Below, in pieces: positions 1-6,248 of a DNA stretch of 8,367 bases. Both the position numbers and the translations under genes were made by a program. The first letter of the stretch is position 1. Each line of letters opens with the position of its first letter. The stretch is from an uncultured Oscillospiraceae bacterium (GTDB lineage: Bacteria; Bacillota; Clostridia; Oscillospirales; Oscillospiraceae), in NCBI GenBank assembly GCA_934561725.1, contig CAKTGW010000026.1, positions 1 to 8,367 of the forward strand, read 5' to 3'. The notes under the pieces were generated by a model, which had not been told where the DNA came from, ran no database searches, and was given only the letters and a program-made list of their open reading frames with translations.

Positions 1-3
1 CTT

Positions 4-12
4 AAAAGGAGG
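4..12 (+). promoter_or_regulatory. rpsB ribosome binding site
   Basis: AAAAGGAGG is a near-perfect Shine-Dalgarno sequence. It sits 10 nt before the ATG at 23 and fixes that ATG as the rpsB start. The promoter of the rpsB-tsf unit is not in this window. Confidence 0.9.
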
Positions 13-22
13 AAATTAAACA

Positions 23-760
23 ATGGCAGTCGTATCTATGAAACAGCTTCTCGAGGCCGGTGTCCACTTCGGTCACCAGACCCGCCGCTGGAACCCCAAG
101 ATGGCAGAATACATCTACATGGAGCGCAACGGCATCTACATCATCGACCTGCAGAAGACCGTAAAGAAACTGGAAGAGGCCTATAACTTCGTCCGCAGCC
201 TGGCCGAGAACGGTGAGAACATTCTCTTCGTCGGCACCAAAAAGCAGGCTCAGGACGCTGTCCGTGAGGAGGCTTCCCGTGTTGGTCAGTACTATGTGAA
301 CGCCCGCTGGCTCGGCGGTATGCTCACCAACTTCAAGACCATGCGTACCCGTATCGACCGTCTGGCCCAGCTGCGCAAGATGCAGGAGGACGGCACCTTC
401 GATATGCTCCCCAAGAAGGAAGTTATCAAGCTCACCAACGAGATCACCAAGCTGGAGAAGTATCTGGGCGGCGTTAAGGAAATGAAGAAGCTCCCCGGCG
501 CTATTTTCGTTATCGACCCCCGCAAGGAGCACAATGCTATCTCTGAGGCCCGCAAGCTGCACATCCCCATCGTCGCTATCGTCGATACCAACTGCGACCC
601 CGACGAGGTCGACTATGTTATCCCTGGCAACGATGACGCTATCCGCGCCATCCGCCTCATCTCCGCCACTATGGCCAACGCTGTCCTGGAAGGCCGCCAG
701 GGTACTGACGCCGAGGAAGCCGCTGCTGCCGAGGGCGAGAGTGAGAGCGCCACTGAGTAA
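23..760 (+). CDS. rpsB: 30S ribosomal protein S2
   Basis: This protein belongs to the small ribosomal subunit, where it bridges head and body and is among the last proteins to join. The 245-residue product has the usual bacterial S2 length. S2 hallmarks are visible: [19 protein letters not shown] near the N-terminus, the [12 protein letters not shown] block, PKKEV before the central coiled coil, VIDPRKE, and VDTNCDPD near the C-terminus. The tail from about residue 228 is rich in Ala and Glu and probably disordered, as in many Firmicutes S2 proteins. A strong Shine-Dalgarno 10 nt upstream supports the ATG. tsf follows after 91 nt on the same strand, which is the conserved bacterial rpsB-tsf order, so the two are very likely cotranscribed. 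Confidence 0.98.
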   Translation: MAVVSMKQLLEAGVHFGHQTRRWNPKMAEYIYMERNGIYIIDLQKTVKKLEEAYNFVRSLAENGENILFVGTKKQAQDAVREEASRVGQYYVNARWLGGMLTNFKTMRTRIDRLAQLRKMQEDGTFDMLPKKEVIKLTNEITKLEKYLGGVKEMKKLPGAIFVIDPRKEHNAISEARKLHIPIVAIVDTNCDPDEVDYVIPGNDDAIRAIRLISATMANAVLEGRQGTDAEEAAAAEGESESATE

Positions 761-794
761 TTGCTCAGCAACGCTGATAAAGCTTTGACTTTTA

Positions 795-817
795 CCGGGT
801 CTGCGCTGCAGACCCGG
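795..817 (+). terminator. Stem-loop between rpsB and tsf (attenuator or processing site)
   Basis: A perfect 10-bp stem, CCGGGTCTGC (795-804) and GCAGACCCGG (808-817), closes a 3-nt loop. The sequence after it (CCTTAAATTG) lacks a continuous T-run, so it is unlikely to be an efficient Rho-independent terminator. A partial terminator or an RNA stability or processing element that sets the S2 to EF-Ts ratio is more likely. That role is inferred; the hairpin itself is seen directly. Confidence 0.65.
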
Positions 818-851
818 CCTTAAATTGAAAATACAACAGGAGGAATTTATC

Positions 852-1763
852 ATGGCTTTTACCGCAGCAGATGTTAAGAACCTGCGTGAAATGACCGGCG
901 TCGGCATGATGGACTGCAAAAAGGCCCTTGTCGCCGCTGATGGAGATATGGATAAGGCTATTGAGTGGCTGCGCGAAAAGGGCCTTGCCGCTTCCCAGAA
1001 GAAGGCAAGCCGTATTGCCGCCGAGGGCATGGCCTACGCCGCTGTGATCGACGGTGTCGGCGTAGTGGTCGAGGTCAACGCCGAGACCGACTTTGTTGCC
1101 AAGAACGAAAAGTTTGTTGACTTTGTTAAGGGCGTTGCTGCTACTGTTGCCGCCAACAAGCCCGCTGACCTGGATGCACTCATGGCCCGCAAGTACGCCG
1201 GCACTGAGCTGTCCGTTCAGGAGCAGCAGCAGGAAATGGTTCTGGTCATTGGCGAGAACATTAAGGTTCGCCGCTTCGCTACCTTCACCGAGGGCGTTTC
1301 TGTCCCCTACATTCACGCCGGCGGCAAGATCGGTGTTCTGGTCAATCTGGAGGTTTCCGGTTGCGACGCTTCCGAGATCGGTAAGGACGTTGCCATGCAG
1401 ATCGCCGCTCTGAATCCCCGCTTCTGGGATAAGAGTCAGGTCACCCAGGACGTTCTGGATGAGGAAATGCACATCATCATGGCTCAGATGGACAATGATC
1501 CCAAGATGGCCGCTAAGCCCACCCAGGTCAAGGAAAAGATCGCTATGGGTAAGATGAACAAGTTCTATTCTGAGAACTGCCTGCTCCAGCAGGAGTTCGT
1601 CAAGGACAACTCCATGACCGTTGAGAAGTACATTGCCAGCGCAGCCAAGGCTCTGGGCGGCACTGTTACCTTCAAGGATGCCGTTCGTTTTGCTAAGGGC
1701 GAGGGCATTGAAAAGCGCCAGGAGAACTTTGCCGAGGAGATTGCAAAGCAGCTCGGTAAATAA
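852..1763 (+). CDS. tsf: Translation elongation factor Ts
   Basis: EF-Ts is the cytoplasmic nucleotide exchange factor that releases GDP from EF-Tu. The 303-residue product shows the N-terminal UBA-like domain (LREMTGVGMMDCKKAL, about residues 11-26). The TDFVAKN motif at about residues 79-85 is the segment that contacts EF-Tu and disturbs its magnesium site. A full core follows, with the coiled-coil region (MNKFYSENCLLQQEFVKD) and a C-terminal segment. The start at 852 is chosen because AGGAGG (838-843) lies 8 nt before it and the protein then begins MAFTAADVKNLREMTG as in the family. An in-frame ATG at 825 lies upstream of that ribosome binding site and would add nine unrelated residues. 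It is the second gene of the rpsB-tsf unit and ends at a strong terminator. Confidence 0.98.
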   Translation: MAFTAADVKNLREMTGVGMMDCKKALVAADGDMDKAIEWLREKGLAASQKKASRIAAEGMAYAAVIDGVGVVVEVNAETDFVAKNEKFVDFVKGVAATVAANKPADLDALMARKYAGTELSVQEQQQEMVLVIGENIKVRRFATFTEGVSVPYIHAGGKIGVLVNLEVSGCDASEIGKDVAMQIAALNPRFWDKSQVTQDVLDEEMHIIMAQMDNDPKMAAKPTQVKEKIAMGKMNKFYSENCLLQQEFVKDNSMTVEKYIASAAKALGGTVTFKDAVRFAKGEGIEKRQENFAEEIAKQLGK

Positions 1764-1773
1764 GCTGATTTTT

Positions 1774-1804
1774 AAAGGCCGCGCTTAGAGCGCGGCCTTT
1801 TATT
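1774..1804 (+). terminator. Rho-independent terminator of rpsB-tsf
   Basis: AAAGGCCGCGCT (1774-1785) pairs with AGCGCGGCCTTT (1789-1800) around a TAG loop, giving a 12-bp GC-rich stem. It is followed by a T-rich tail (TATTTTAT). It lies 10 nt after the tsf stop codon. Confidence 0.93.
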
Positions 1805-1848
1805 TTATCCCGCTCCGGCTGAATGAATTAACGAACATATATTTTCTC

Positions 1849-1877
1849 TTGCAGCCTCAGCTGCACTGTGCTAAAAT
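1849..1877 (+). promoter_or_regulatory. Sigma-A promoter of greA
   Basis: The -35 box TTGCAG (1849-1854) and -10 box TAAAAT (1872-1877) are separated by exactly 17 nt. Transcription would start near 1884, leaving a 5' leader of only about 19 nt before the greA ATG. This placement excludes the in-frame codon at 1849 as a translation start. The promoter lies just after the tsf terminator, so greA is probably its own transcription unit. Confidence 0.75.
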
Positions 1878-1902
1878 ATTCCGCACAAAGGAGATGTCTC
1901 TA

Positions 1903-2406
1903 ATGAATGATGATCTGACCCGCCAGGACATTGAAAAAATGCAGGCAGAAATTGAACATCGCAAATATGATCTTATGCCCGGCATTATTGAAGAGGTCAA
2001 GCGCACGCGCGCTTTTGGCGATCTCTCGGAAAACTATGAGTACAAGGCCGCCAAGCAGGAGCAGCGGCGAAATATGAGCCGTATTCGTTATCTGGAGCGC
2101 ATGATCGCCTCAGCCCACGTGATTGAGGATAGCTCTTCCGCAGATGAAGTCGGCCTGTATGACAAAGTAGAGATCCTTCTTGTGGAGGACGACGAGCACG
2201 ACACCATTCAGGTAGTCACTACCGTGCGCTGCGATCCTCTCAGCGGCTATATCAGCAAGGAATCCCCTCTGGGCCGGGCTGTACTGGGCCACAAGGCCGG
2301 CGAACGTGTGACTGTCACAGTCAGTGACAAGGTCCAGTATACTGTAGAGATCCTTTCCATAGAAAAGCAGAGCGACAGCGGCGAAGCGCCGTTAATGCCC
2401 TATTAA
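1903..2406 (+). CDS. greA: GreA/GreB-family transcript cleavage factor
   Basis: Gre factors enter the secondary channel of RNA polymerase and stimulate cleavage of backtracked RNA. The 167-residue product has the two expected parts. An N-terminal coiled coil carries the tip motif FGDLSENYEY (residues 38-47), including the acidic pair D40 and E43 that supports metal binding for cleavage. A C-terminal FKBP-like domain carries GYISKESPLGRAVLGHKAGERVTV (about 115-138). The ATG at 1903 is preferred because AAAGGAG (1887-1893) is spaced 9 nt from it; the ATG at 1894 abuts that site. The first helix and the linker diverge from textbook GreA and the C-terminal tail is a little long, so it may be a Clostridia paralogue rather than the housekeeping GreA. 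The family assignment is firm. Confidence 0.9.
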   Translation: MNDDLTRQDIEKMQAEIEHRKYDLMPGIIEEVKRTRAFGDLSENYEYKAAKQEQRRNMSRIRYLERMIASAHVIEDSSSADEVGLYDKVEILLVEDDEHDTIQVVTTVRCDPLSGYISKESPLGRAVLGHKAGERVTVTVSDKVQYTVEILSIEKQSDSGEAPLMPY

Positions 2407-2408
2407 AT

Positions 2409-2448
2409 AAAAAATCCGGTGCACCTGTTATCGTGCACCGGATTTTTT
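2409..2448. terminator. Bidirectional terminator shared by greA and the DUF951 gene
   Basis: A 16-bp perfect stem, AAAAAATCCGGTGCAC (2409-2424) and GTGCACCGGATTTTTT (2433-2448), closes an 8-nt loop. It has T-runs on both strands. It begins 2 nt after the greA stop. On the minus strand its 5' arm is the 3' end of the DUF951 coding sequence, and the TAA stop of that gene (2430-2428) lies in the loop. Confidence 0.95.
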
Positions 2449-2619
2449 CTCCACAGATTTTGTGTTCTTTTCGTATTTTCCGCGGGGACCCATGACCTCG
2501 CGGCCGCAGCCCAGACAGCGAAGCTTGAAGTCTGCACCTATGCGCAGCACTTCCCAGCGGCAGCTGCCGCAGGGATGCGGCTTTTTCATATTCAAAATAT
2601 CTCCAACTTGAATATCCAA
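2428..2619 (-). CDS. DUF951 family small cysteine-containing protein
   Basis: This 63-residue protein matches the DUF951 family (YyzM-like) that is widespread in Firmicutes. The family pattern is clear: D-I-Q-V-G-D near the start, M-K-K-P-H-P-C-G, W-E-V-L-R-I-G-A-D, and R-C-L-G-C-G-R. Four cysteines lie in two CxxC pairs (C17/C20 and C35/C38), which could form a small zinc ribbon; this is inferred. Its function is not known to me, though the basic, zinc-ribbon-like character would fit nucleic acid binding. The start is a TTG at 2619, preceded by AGGAGGA (2632-2626) with 6-nt spacing. The last residues (KKSGAR) are encoded by the arm of the shared terminator. It is convergent with greA and divergent from the 98-residue gene at 2681. 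Confidence 0.9.
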   Translation of the reverse strand: MDIQVGDILNMKKPHPCGSCRWEVLRIGADFKLRCLGCGREVMGPRGKYEKNTKSVEKKSGAR

Positions 2620-2637
2620 AAATAATCCTCCTATCTT
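2609..2637 (+). promoter_or_regulatory. Possible promoter for the 98-residue hypothetical gene
   Basis: TTGAAT (2609-2614), a 17-nt spacer and TATCTT (2632-2637) form a moderate sigma-A match. It would start transcription near 2644, about 37 nt before the ATG at 2681. It overlaps the start and ribosome binding site of the divergent DUF951 gene. This is a weak call. Confidence 0.35.
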
Positions 2638-2680
2638 GGGGCATAATCAAAGCAGAAAGATTTTTCAGGGGGTAATTATT

Positions 2681-2977
2681 ATGGCTCAAATCACTGCAAA
2701 TTTCTCAGACCGTGACAGCGCCAATCTTACGCTGATGCGGCTGCGGCGCAGCGGCATCGACTTTGATCTGGTCCGTCTGAGCAGTCAGCCGAGCAGTCAG
2801 GCAGTCAGCTCAGGAAGCTTCTATCTCTCCCGTTCCACGCCCTTGGAAGCGCTGGGCGCCATCCCAACGGACAGTATTCCTACACAGATGCAGCTAAGCG
2901 TAAAGGCCAGCCATCTTGAAAAGGCCTGGGATGTGCTCCGCAGCACCGGGGCAAAGGATATCCGCTCCCGGAACTGA
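2681..2977 (+). CDS. Conserved-looking hypothetical protein, 98 residues
   Basis: I do not recognise this protein by name. It is small and soluble, with no signal peptide or membrane segment. The two ends resemble each other in pattern. A strand followed by a helix, ITANFSDRDSANLTLMRLRRSGI (about residues 4-26), echoes LSVKASHLEKAWDVLRSTGAKDI (about 72-94). This suggests a ferredoxin-like or ACT-like alpha/beta fold with a Ser-rich linker near 34-52. The fold is inferred. The ATG at 2681 is chosen because GGGGG (about 2668-2672) is correctly spaced; an upstream in-frame TTG at 2636 has no ribosome binding site. It is divergent from DUF951 and converges with rarA, leaving 13 nt between stop codons. 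A stress-related or small regulatory role is possible but unsupported. Confidence 0.75.
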   Translation: MAQITANFSDRDSANLTLMRLRRSGIDFDLVRLSSQPSSQAVSSGSFYLSRSTPLEALGAIPTDSIPTQMQLSVKASHLEKAWDVLRSTGAKDIRSRN

Positions 2978-2990
2978 TCTTCTCTGCATA

Positions 2991-4247
2991 CTATTTGATT
3001 TTCTCCCAATAGAGCCGCGCTGCCTGCTCGGTCTTGTTGTCACCAAATTCATAGTATTTGGCAGACTTCAGATTATCGGGCAGGTACTGCTGCTCTACAT
3101 AGTGGTTGGGATAGTCATGGGGATACTTGTAGCCCTGTTCCCGCTCAAAGCCCGTGCCGTCCGCATGGACGTTCTGCATTTCTCTGGGAACCGGCCCGGC
3201 CTTTCCCGCACGTACATCAGCCCAGGCGCGCTGAATACCCATGCACGCGGAATTGGACTTGGGCCACGTGCTCAGCAATATGACGGCCTCACTCAGCGGT
3301 AGCTGGGCTTCCGGCAGCCCCAACTGCATGGCGCTGTCTACACAGGCCTTGATGATCGGCACAGCCATGGGATAGGCCAGTCCAACATCCTCTGAGGCCG
3401 AGCACAGGATCCGCCGGCAGGCGCCCACCAGATCGTTGACCTCCAGCAGACGTGCCAGATAGTGCAGCGCCGCATCCGGATCCGAGCCGCGCATGGACTT
3501 CATCAGTGCGGAAACAATATCATAATGATCGTCTCCGTCCCTGTCATAGCGCATGGCGCTGCGTTGAGTCAGCTGCTTTGCATCCTCCAGGCATATCTGC
3601 ACACGGCCCTCCGCATGACGGCCTGTGGAAAACAACAGCTCCACCGCGTTGATTGCCTTGCGCACATCACCGCCGCAGCTCTGAGCTATATGCTCTTCCA
3701 CACCGGACTCCAATTCAGCTGTTATGCCCTCCCGCTTTTCCAGATAGCGCACAGCCCTCTGCACCGCCGGTAGGACCTCTTCTGCCGTTACCTGTTTGAA
3801 TTCAAACACAGTGGAGCGGCTGAGAATGGCATTGAAAATATAAAAATACGGATTCTCCGTGGTGGACGCGATCAGCGTGATCTTTCCGTTCTCTATAAAC
3901 TCCAGAAGGGACTGCTGCTGGCGCTTATTAAAATACTGGATCTCATCCAGGTACAGCAATACGCCGCCCGGCGTAAGGAATGTGTCCAGCTCATCAATGA
4001 TTTTCTTGATGTCAGAGATGCCCGCTGTTGTGGCATTCAGCTTGCGCAGAGTACGGTTCGTCTGACTGGCAATAATTCGCGCCGCAGTTGTTTTTCCCGT
4101 ACCGGAGGGGCCATAAAAAATCATATTGGGGATATCCCCGCTCTGCACGATGCGGGTCAACAGTCCGTCCGGTCCCAGAATATGACGCTGTCCAACCATG
4201 TCCTCTAGCTTTTCCGGCCGGAGCTCATCGGCCAGAGGTCTGTACAT
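2991..4247 (-). CDS. rarA: Replication-associated recombination protein A (AAA+ ATPase)
   Basis: RarA (MgsA) is a clamp-loader-like AAA+ ATPase that acts at stalled replication forks and interacts with SSB. The 418-residue protein shows the full motif set. The N-terminal segment ends RPEKLEDMVGQRHILG, and Walker A is GPSGTGKT (46-53). The NATTAGISDIKKII block follows at about 71-84. Walker B is LLYLDE (97-102), sensor 1 is in STTEN (128-132), the arginine finger is in ILSR (R144), and sensor 2 is in GGDVRKAINA (R196). The C-terminal tetramerisation region includes AYPMAVPIIKACVDSAMQLGLPEAQLPLSEAVILLSTWPKS, read in blocks. The ATG at 4247 has AGAGGGG upstream. It lies 51 nt after glyA on the same strand with no terminator visible between them, so it may be read from the glyA promoter; loss of glyA translation could be polar on it. 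Confidence 0.97.
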   Translation of the reverse strand: MYRPLADELRPEKLEDMVGQRHILGPDGLLTRIVQSGDIPNMIFYGPSGTGKTTAARIIASQTNRTLRKLNATTAGISDIKKIIDELDTFLTPGGVLLYLDEIQYFNKRQQQSLLEFIENGKITLIASTTENPYFYIFNAILSRSTVFEFKQVTAEEVLPAVQRAVRYLEKREGITAELESGVEEHIAQSCGGDVRKAINAVELLFSTGRHAEGRVQICLEDAKQLTQRSAMRYDRDGDDHYDIVSALMKSMRGSDPDAALHYLARLLEVNDLVGACRRILCSASEDVGLAYPMAVPIIKACVDSAMQLGLPEAQLPLSEAVILLSTWPKSNSACMGIQRAWADVRAGKAGPVPREMQNVHADGTGFEREQGYKYPHDYPNHYVEQQYLPDNLKSAKYYEFGDNKTEQAARLYWEKIK

Positions 4248-4298
4248 TTTTATCGCCCCTCTCCCGGATCATTTCAGATGTGTCCCTTTGCCAACAGA

Positions 4299-5325
4299 TC
4301 AATACAGGGGGAAGCGCTCGCACAGAACCACGGCACGGCTGCGGATCTCGTCCTGCTTATTGTCAAAGTCGCGGATCGCCATGACGATCAGCTCTGCGAT
4401 CTCAGCCATTTCCGCCTCTTTGAAGCCACGGGTCGTTACGGCAGGAGAACCCAGGCGCAGACCGCTGGTCTCTGTAGGAGGGCTGGAGCGCCTCGCCAAG
4501 GGCAACGGCCTTTGCCGCAATAATGTGCATAAGAGGGCCGCCCTGCGTGCCGGGGAAAATGGCGCTGTTGATCTTCTTTGCGATCACTTCATCGTTAGTG
4601 AGGATCATACCGCCGCGGGGACCGCGCAGGGTCTTGTGCGTAGTGGTAGTGACAACATGTGCATAAGGGATCGGACTGGGATGCATGCCGCCGGCAACCA
4701 GACCGGCAATATGTGCCATATCCACCATGAGATAGGCACCCACCTCATCTGCGATCTCTCTGAACCGCTTGAAATCGATCGTTCTGGGATAGGCGCTGGC
4801 GCCGGCAATGATCATGCGGGGCTTATGCTCCTGTGCAAGAGTGCGCACCTGATCATAATCGATCTCGCCTGTTTTGGGATCCACACCATAGGAGACAATA
4901 TTGTAGTTTTTACCGGAGAAATTGGCGCTGCATCCGTGGGTCAAATGGCCGCCGTGCCCCAGATCCATACCCATGACCGTATCGCCAACCTTGCAGAGAG
5001 CCAGATACACTGCGCTGTTGGCCTGTGCGCCGCTGTGAGCCTGCACATTGGCATAGGCACAGCCAAAAAGCTTTTTGGCCCGCTCAATGGCAATATTTTC
5101 AACAATATCCACATACTCGCAGCCACCGTAATAGCGCTTGCCGGGATAGCCCTCTGCATACTTATTGGTCAGCACACTGCCTGCGGCAGCCAGCACGGCC
5201 TCGCTGACTACATTCTCTGATGCAATAAGCTCAATGTGAGTTCTGAGTCTGTCCAGTTCCAGAGAGATTCCCTTTGCGACCTCAGGATCCTGCGCTGATA
5301 CAATGTCGATGAGTTCTTTAACCAT
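4299..5325 (-). pseudogene. glyA: Serine hydroxymethyltransferase gene with internal deletion and frameshift
   Basis: Serine hydroxymethyltransferase is a PLP enzyme that converts serine and tetrahydrofolate to glycine and 5,10-methylene-tetrahydrofolate. The N-terminal 282 codons (5325 to 4480) are excellent [49 protein letters not shown], and the PLP lysine in [14 protein letters not shown] (K231). After GEALQP the frame drifts into 25 unrelated residues and stops at 4402. The true C-terminus, [28 protein letters not shown], continues in another frame from about 4475 to the TGA at 4299. In E. coli GlyA the PLP lysine (K229) and substrate-carboxylate arginine (R363) are 134 residues apart. 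Here the two codons are only 178 nt apart, so about 224 nt are missing, and that number is not a multiple of three. The truncated product should be inactive. The cause could be a real mutation or an assembly error. Confidence 0.93.
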
Positions 5326-5360
5326 TGCTCCAAAACCTTTCTCTGTGTATTATTTTTCTT

Positions 5361-5377
5361 ATATACATTTTGTATAT
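5361..5377. repeat. Palindrome in the glyA leader (candidate operator)
   Basis: ATATACA and TGTATAT form a perfect 7-bp inverted repeat around a TTT spacer. It lies 7 to 23 nt downstream of the predicted glyA start site, a typical position for a repressor operator. It could also be a weak AU-rich RNA hairpin. The binding protein cannot be named. Confidence 0.45.
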
Positions 5378-5390
5378 CTTCGATAAAATC

Positions 5391-5419
5391 ATTATATCTG
5401 ATTTTAATTCGCTTTACAA
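5391..5419 (-). promoter_or_regulatory. Sigma-A promoter of glyA
   Basis: On the minus strand TTGTAA (5419-5414), a 17-nt spacer and a perfect TATAAT (5396-5391) form a strong promoter. The start site would be near 5384, giving a leader of about 58 nt. The likely ribosome binding site is AAAGG at 5340-5336, with GGAG closer to the ATG. rarA may be cotranscribed. Confidence 0.8.
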
Positions 5420-5460
5420 TCGGGGAAAGAACTAAATTCCTTCCCTTTCTCTGCAAATTG

Positions 5461-5469
5461 TGCTACAAT
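5461..5469 (+). promoter_or_regulatory. Extended -10 promoter of nth
   Basis: TGCTACAAT contains a TGn extension directly before the -10 box TACAAT (5464-5469). The -35 region (TTCCCT at 5441-5446, 17-nt spacing) is weak, as is common for extended -10 promoters. Transcription would begin near 5476, leaving a leader of about 70 nt. The promoter is divergent from that of glyA, about 45 nt away. Confidence 0.55.
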
Positions 5470-5482
5470 ATCTGCAAAAGTC

Positions 5483-5502
5483 CGGCGCTTTTTCGTGCGC
5501 CG
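5483..5502 (+). other. Stem-loop in the nth leader
   Basis: CGGCGC (5483-5488) pairs with GCGCCG (5497-5502) around the 8-nt loop TTTTTCGT. It lies just after the predicted nth start site and about 30 nt before the ribosome binding site AGAGGAGG (5533-5540). No T-run follows, so it is not a terminator. A 5'-end stabilising hairpin is the simplest reading. Confidence 0.4.
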
Positions 5503-5545
5503 CTGAAAAACACATGTACTTCGTTCGACATCAGAGGAGGAAATA

Positions 5546-6178
5546 ATGAGAACGCCTGAACAGGTCAGCGAAATCATCGCCCGACTGGAAGATGAATATC
5601 CACTGGCCGAATGCACACTGGATTTCAGAAAAGACTATGAGCTGCTTTTTTCTGTCCGCCTTGCAGCCCAATGTACCGATGAACGCGTCAATCAGATCAC
5701 CCCGGCGCTTTTTGCCCGTTACCCTACACTTGAGGACTTTGCCGCTGCCGATGTACAGGAGGTTGAACGCTACATACACGCCTGCGGCTTTTTCCGCGCC
5801 AAAGCCCGGGACATTGTGCTCTGCGCCCAGATGCTGCTGAACAAGCACGGCGGTCATGTGCCGGATACCATGGAAGAGCTTGTCGCATTGCCCGGCGTAG
5901 GACGCAAGACCGCCAATCTGATCCTAGGCGATGTCTTTCACAAACCCGCTGTTGTTGTGGATACCCACTGCATCCGTCTCTCCAACCGCATGGGGCTGGT
6001 CGACGGTCTGAAAGAACCCGTCAAAATCGAGCGTGAGCTGCGCAAGATCCTTCCGCCGGAAAAATCCTCCGATTTCTGCCACCGGCTGGTGCACCACGGC
6101 CGGGCCGTATGCACTGCCAGAAAGCCCGAATGTGCACGCTGCTGTGTCCGTCACGTCTGCCAGACCTACAGCGGCTGA
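5546..6178 (+). CDS. nth: Endonuclease III, DNA glycosylase/AP lyase
   Basis: Endonuclease III removes oxidised pyrimidines and cleaves at abasic sites in base excision repair. The 210-residue product has the family's usual length. The helix-hairpin-helix is ELVALPGVGRKTANLI (about 111-126) and contains the catalytic lysine K121. The catalytic aspartate D139 is in VVVDTHCIRLSNR. The C-terminal [4Fe-4S] ligands are C189, C196, C199 and C205, spaced C-x6-C-x2-C-x5-C exactly as in Nth; the extra C200 next to C199 is unusual. The ATG is preceded by AGAGGAGG with a 5-nt gap. It is transcribed divergently from glyA and convergently with purF, ending at a shared terminator, so it is probably monocistronic. 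Confidence 0.97.
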   Translation: MRTPEQVSEIIARLEDEYPLAECTLDFRKDYELLFSVRLAAQCTDERVNQITPALFARYPTLEDFAAADVQEVERYIHACGFFRAKARDIVLCAQMLLNKHGGHVPDTMEELVALPGVGRKTANLILGDVFHKPAVVVDTHCIRLSNRMGLVDGLKEPVKIERELRKILPPEKSSDFCHRLVHHGRAVCTARKPECARCCVRHVCQTYSG

Positions 6179-6198
6179 TACTCTGCCCCAAAAACAGT

Positions 6199-6240
6199 TC
6201 TCGCCCCACAGCCAGTCTCAGCTGTGGGGCGAGATTTATT
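6199..6240. terminator. Terminator between convergent nth and purF
   Basis: TCTCGCCCCACAGC (6199-6212) pairs with GCTGTGGGGCGAGA (6221-6234), a perfect 14-bp stem with an 8-nt loop, followed by TTTATT on the plus strand. On the minus strand the stem begins 14 nt after the purF stop, and the sequence after it is AACTGTTTTT, so it probably serves both genes. The core arms recur in the purF leader hairpin. Confidence 0.9.
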
Positions 6241-6248
6241 CTGCGCTT

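Noticed and set aside
2..1030. Long minus-strand open frame opposite rpsB and tsf (342 codons)
   Set aside because: It is a shadow of two strongly conserved genes with biased codon use. It has no recognisable protein features and no ribosome binding site.
1827..1839. PurR-box-like sequence (ATTAACGAACATA) upstream of greA
   Set aside because: It is a single imperfect half-site with two mismatches to the Bacillus pattern, without the expected inverted partner, and beside a gene unrelated to purines.
1849..1902. Longer greA start at 1849
   Set aside because: It overlaps the -35 box of the greA promoter and would not be in the mRNA. AAAGGAG fits the ATG at 1903.
4299..4520. Separate small gene of 73 codons on the minus strand
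   Set aside because: From about 4475 onward it is the SHMT C-terminus, and the part before that is glyA read out of frame. It is a fragment of the broken gene.
4198..5220. Long plus-strand open frame opposite glyA (340 codons)
   Set aside because: It is antisense to clear SHMT sequence and resembles no family. It is open by codon bias only.
4299..5325. Programmed ribosomal frameshift in glyA
   Set aside because: A simple +1 or -1 shift would join complete halves. Here about 75 residues of the enzyme are absent altogether, and there is no slippery site, so a deletion or assembly error fits better.
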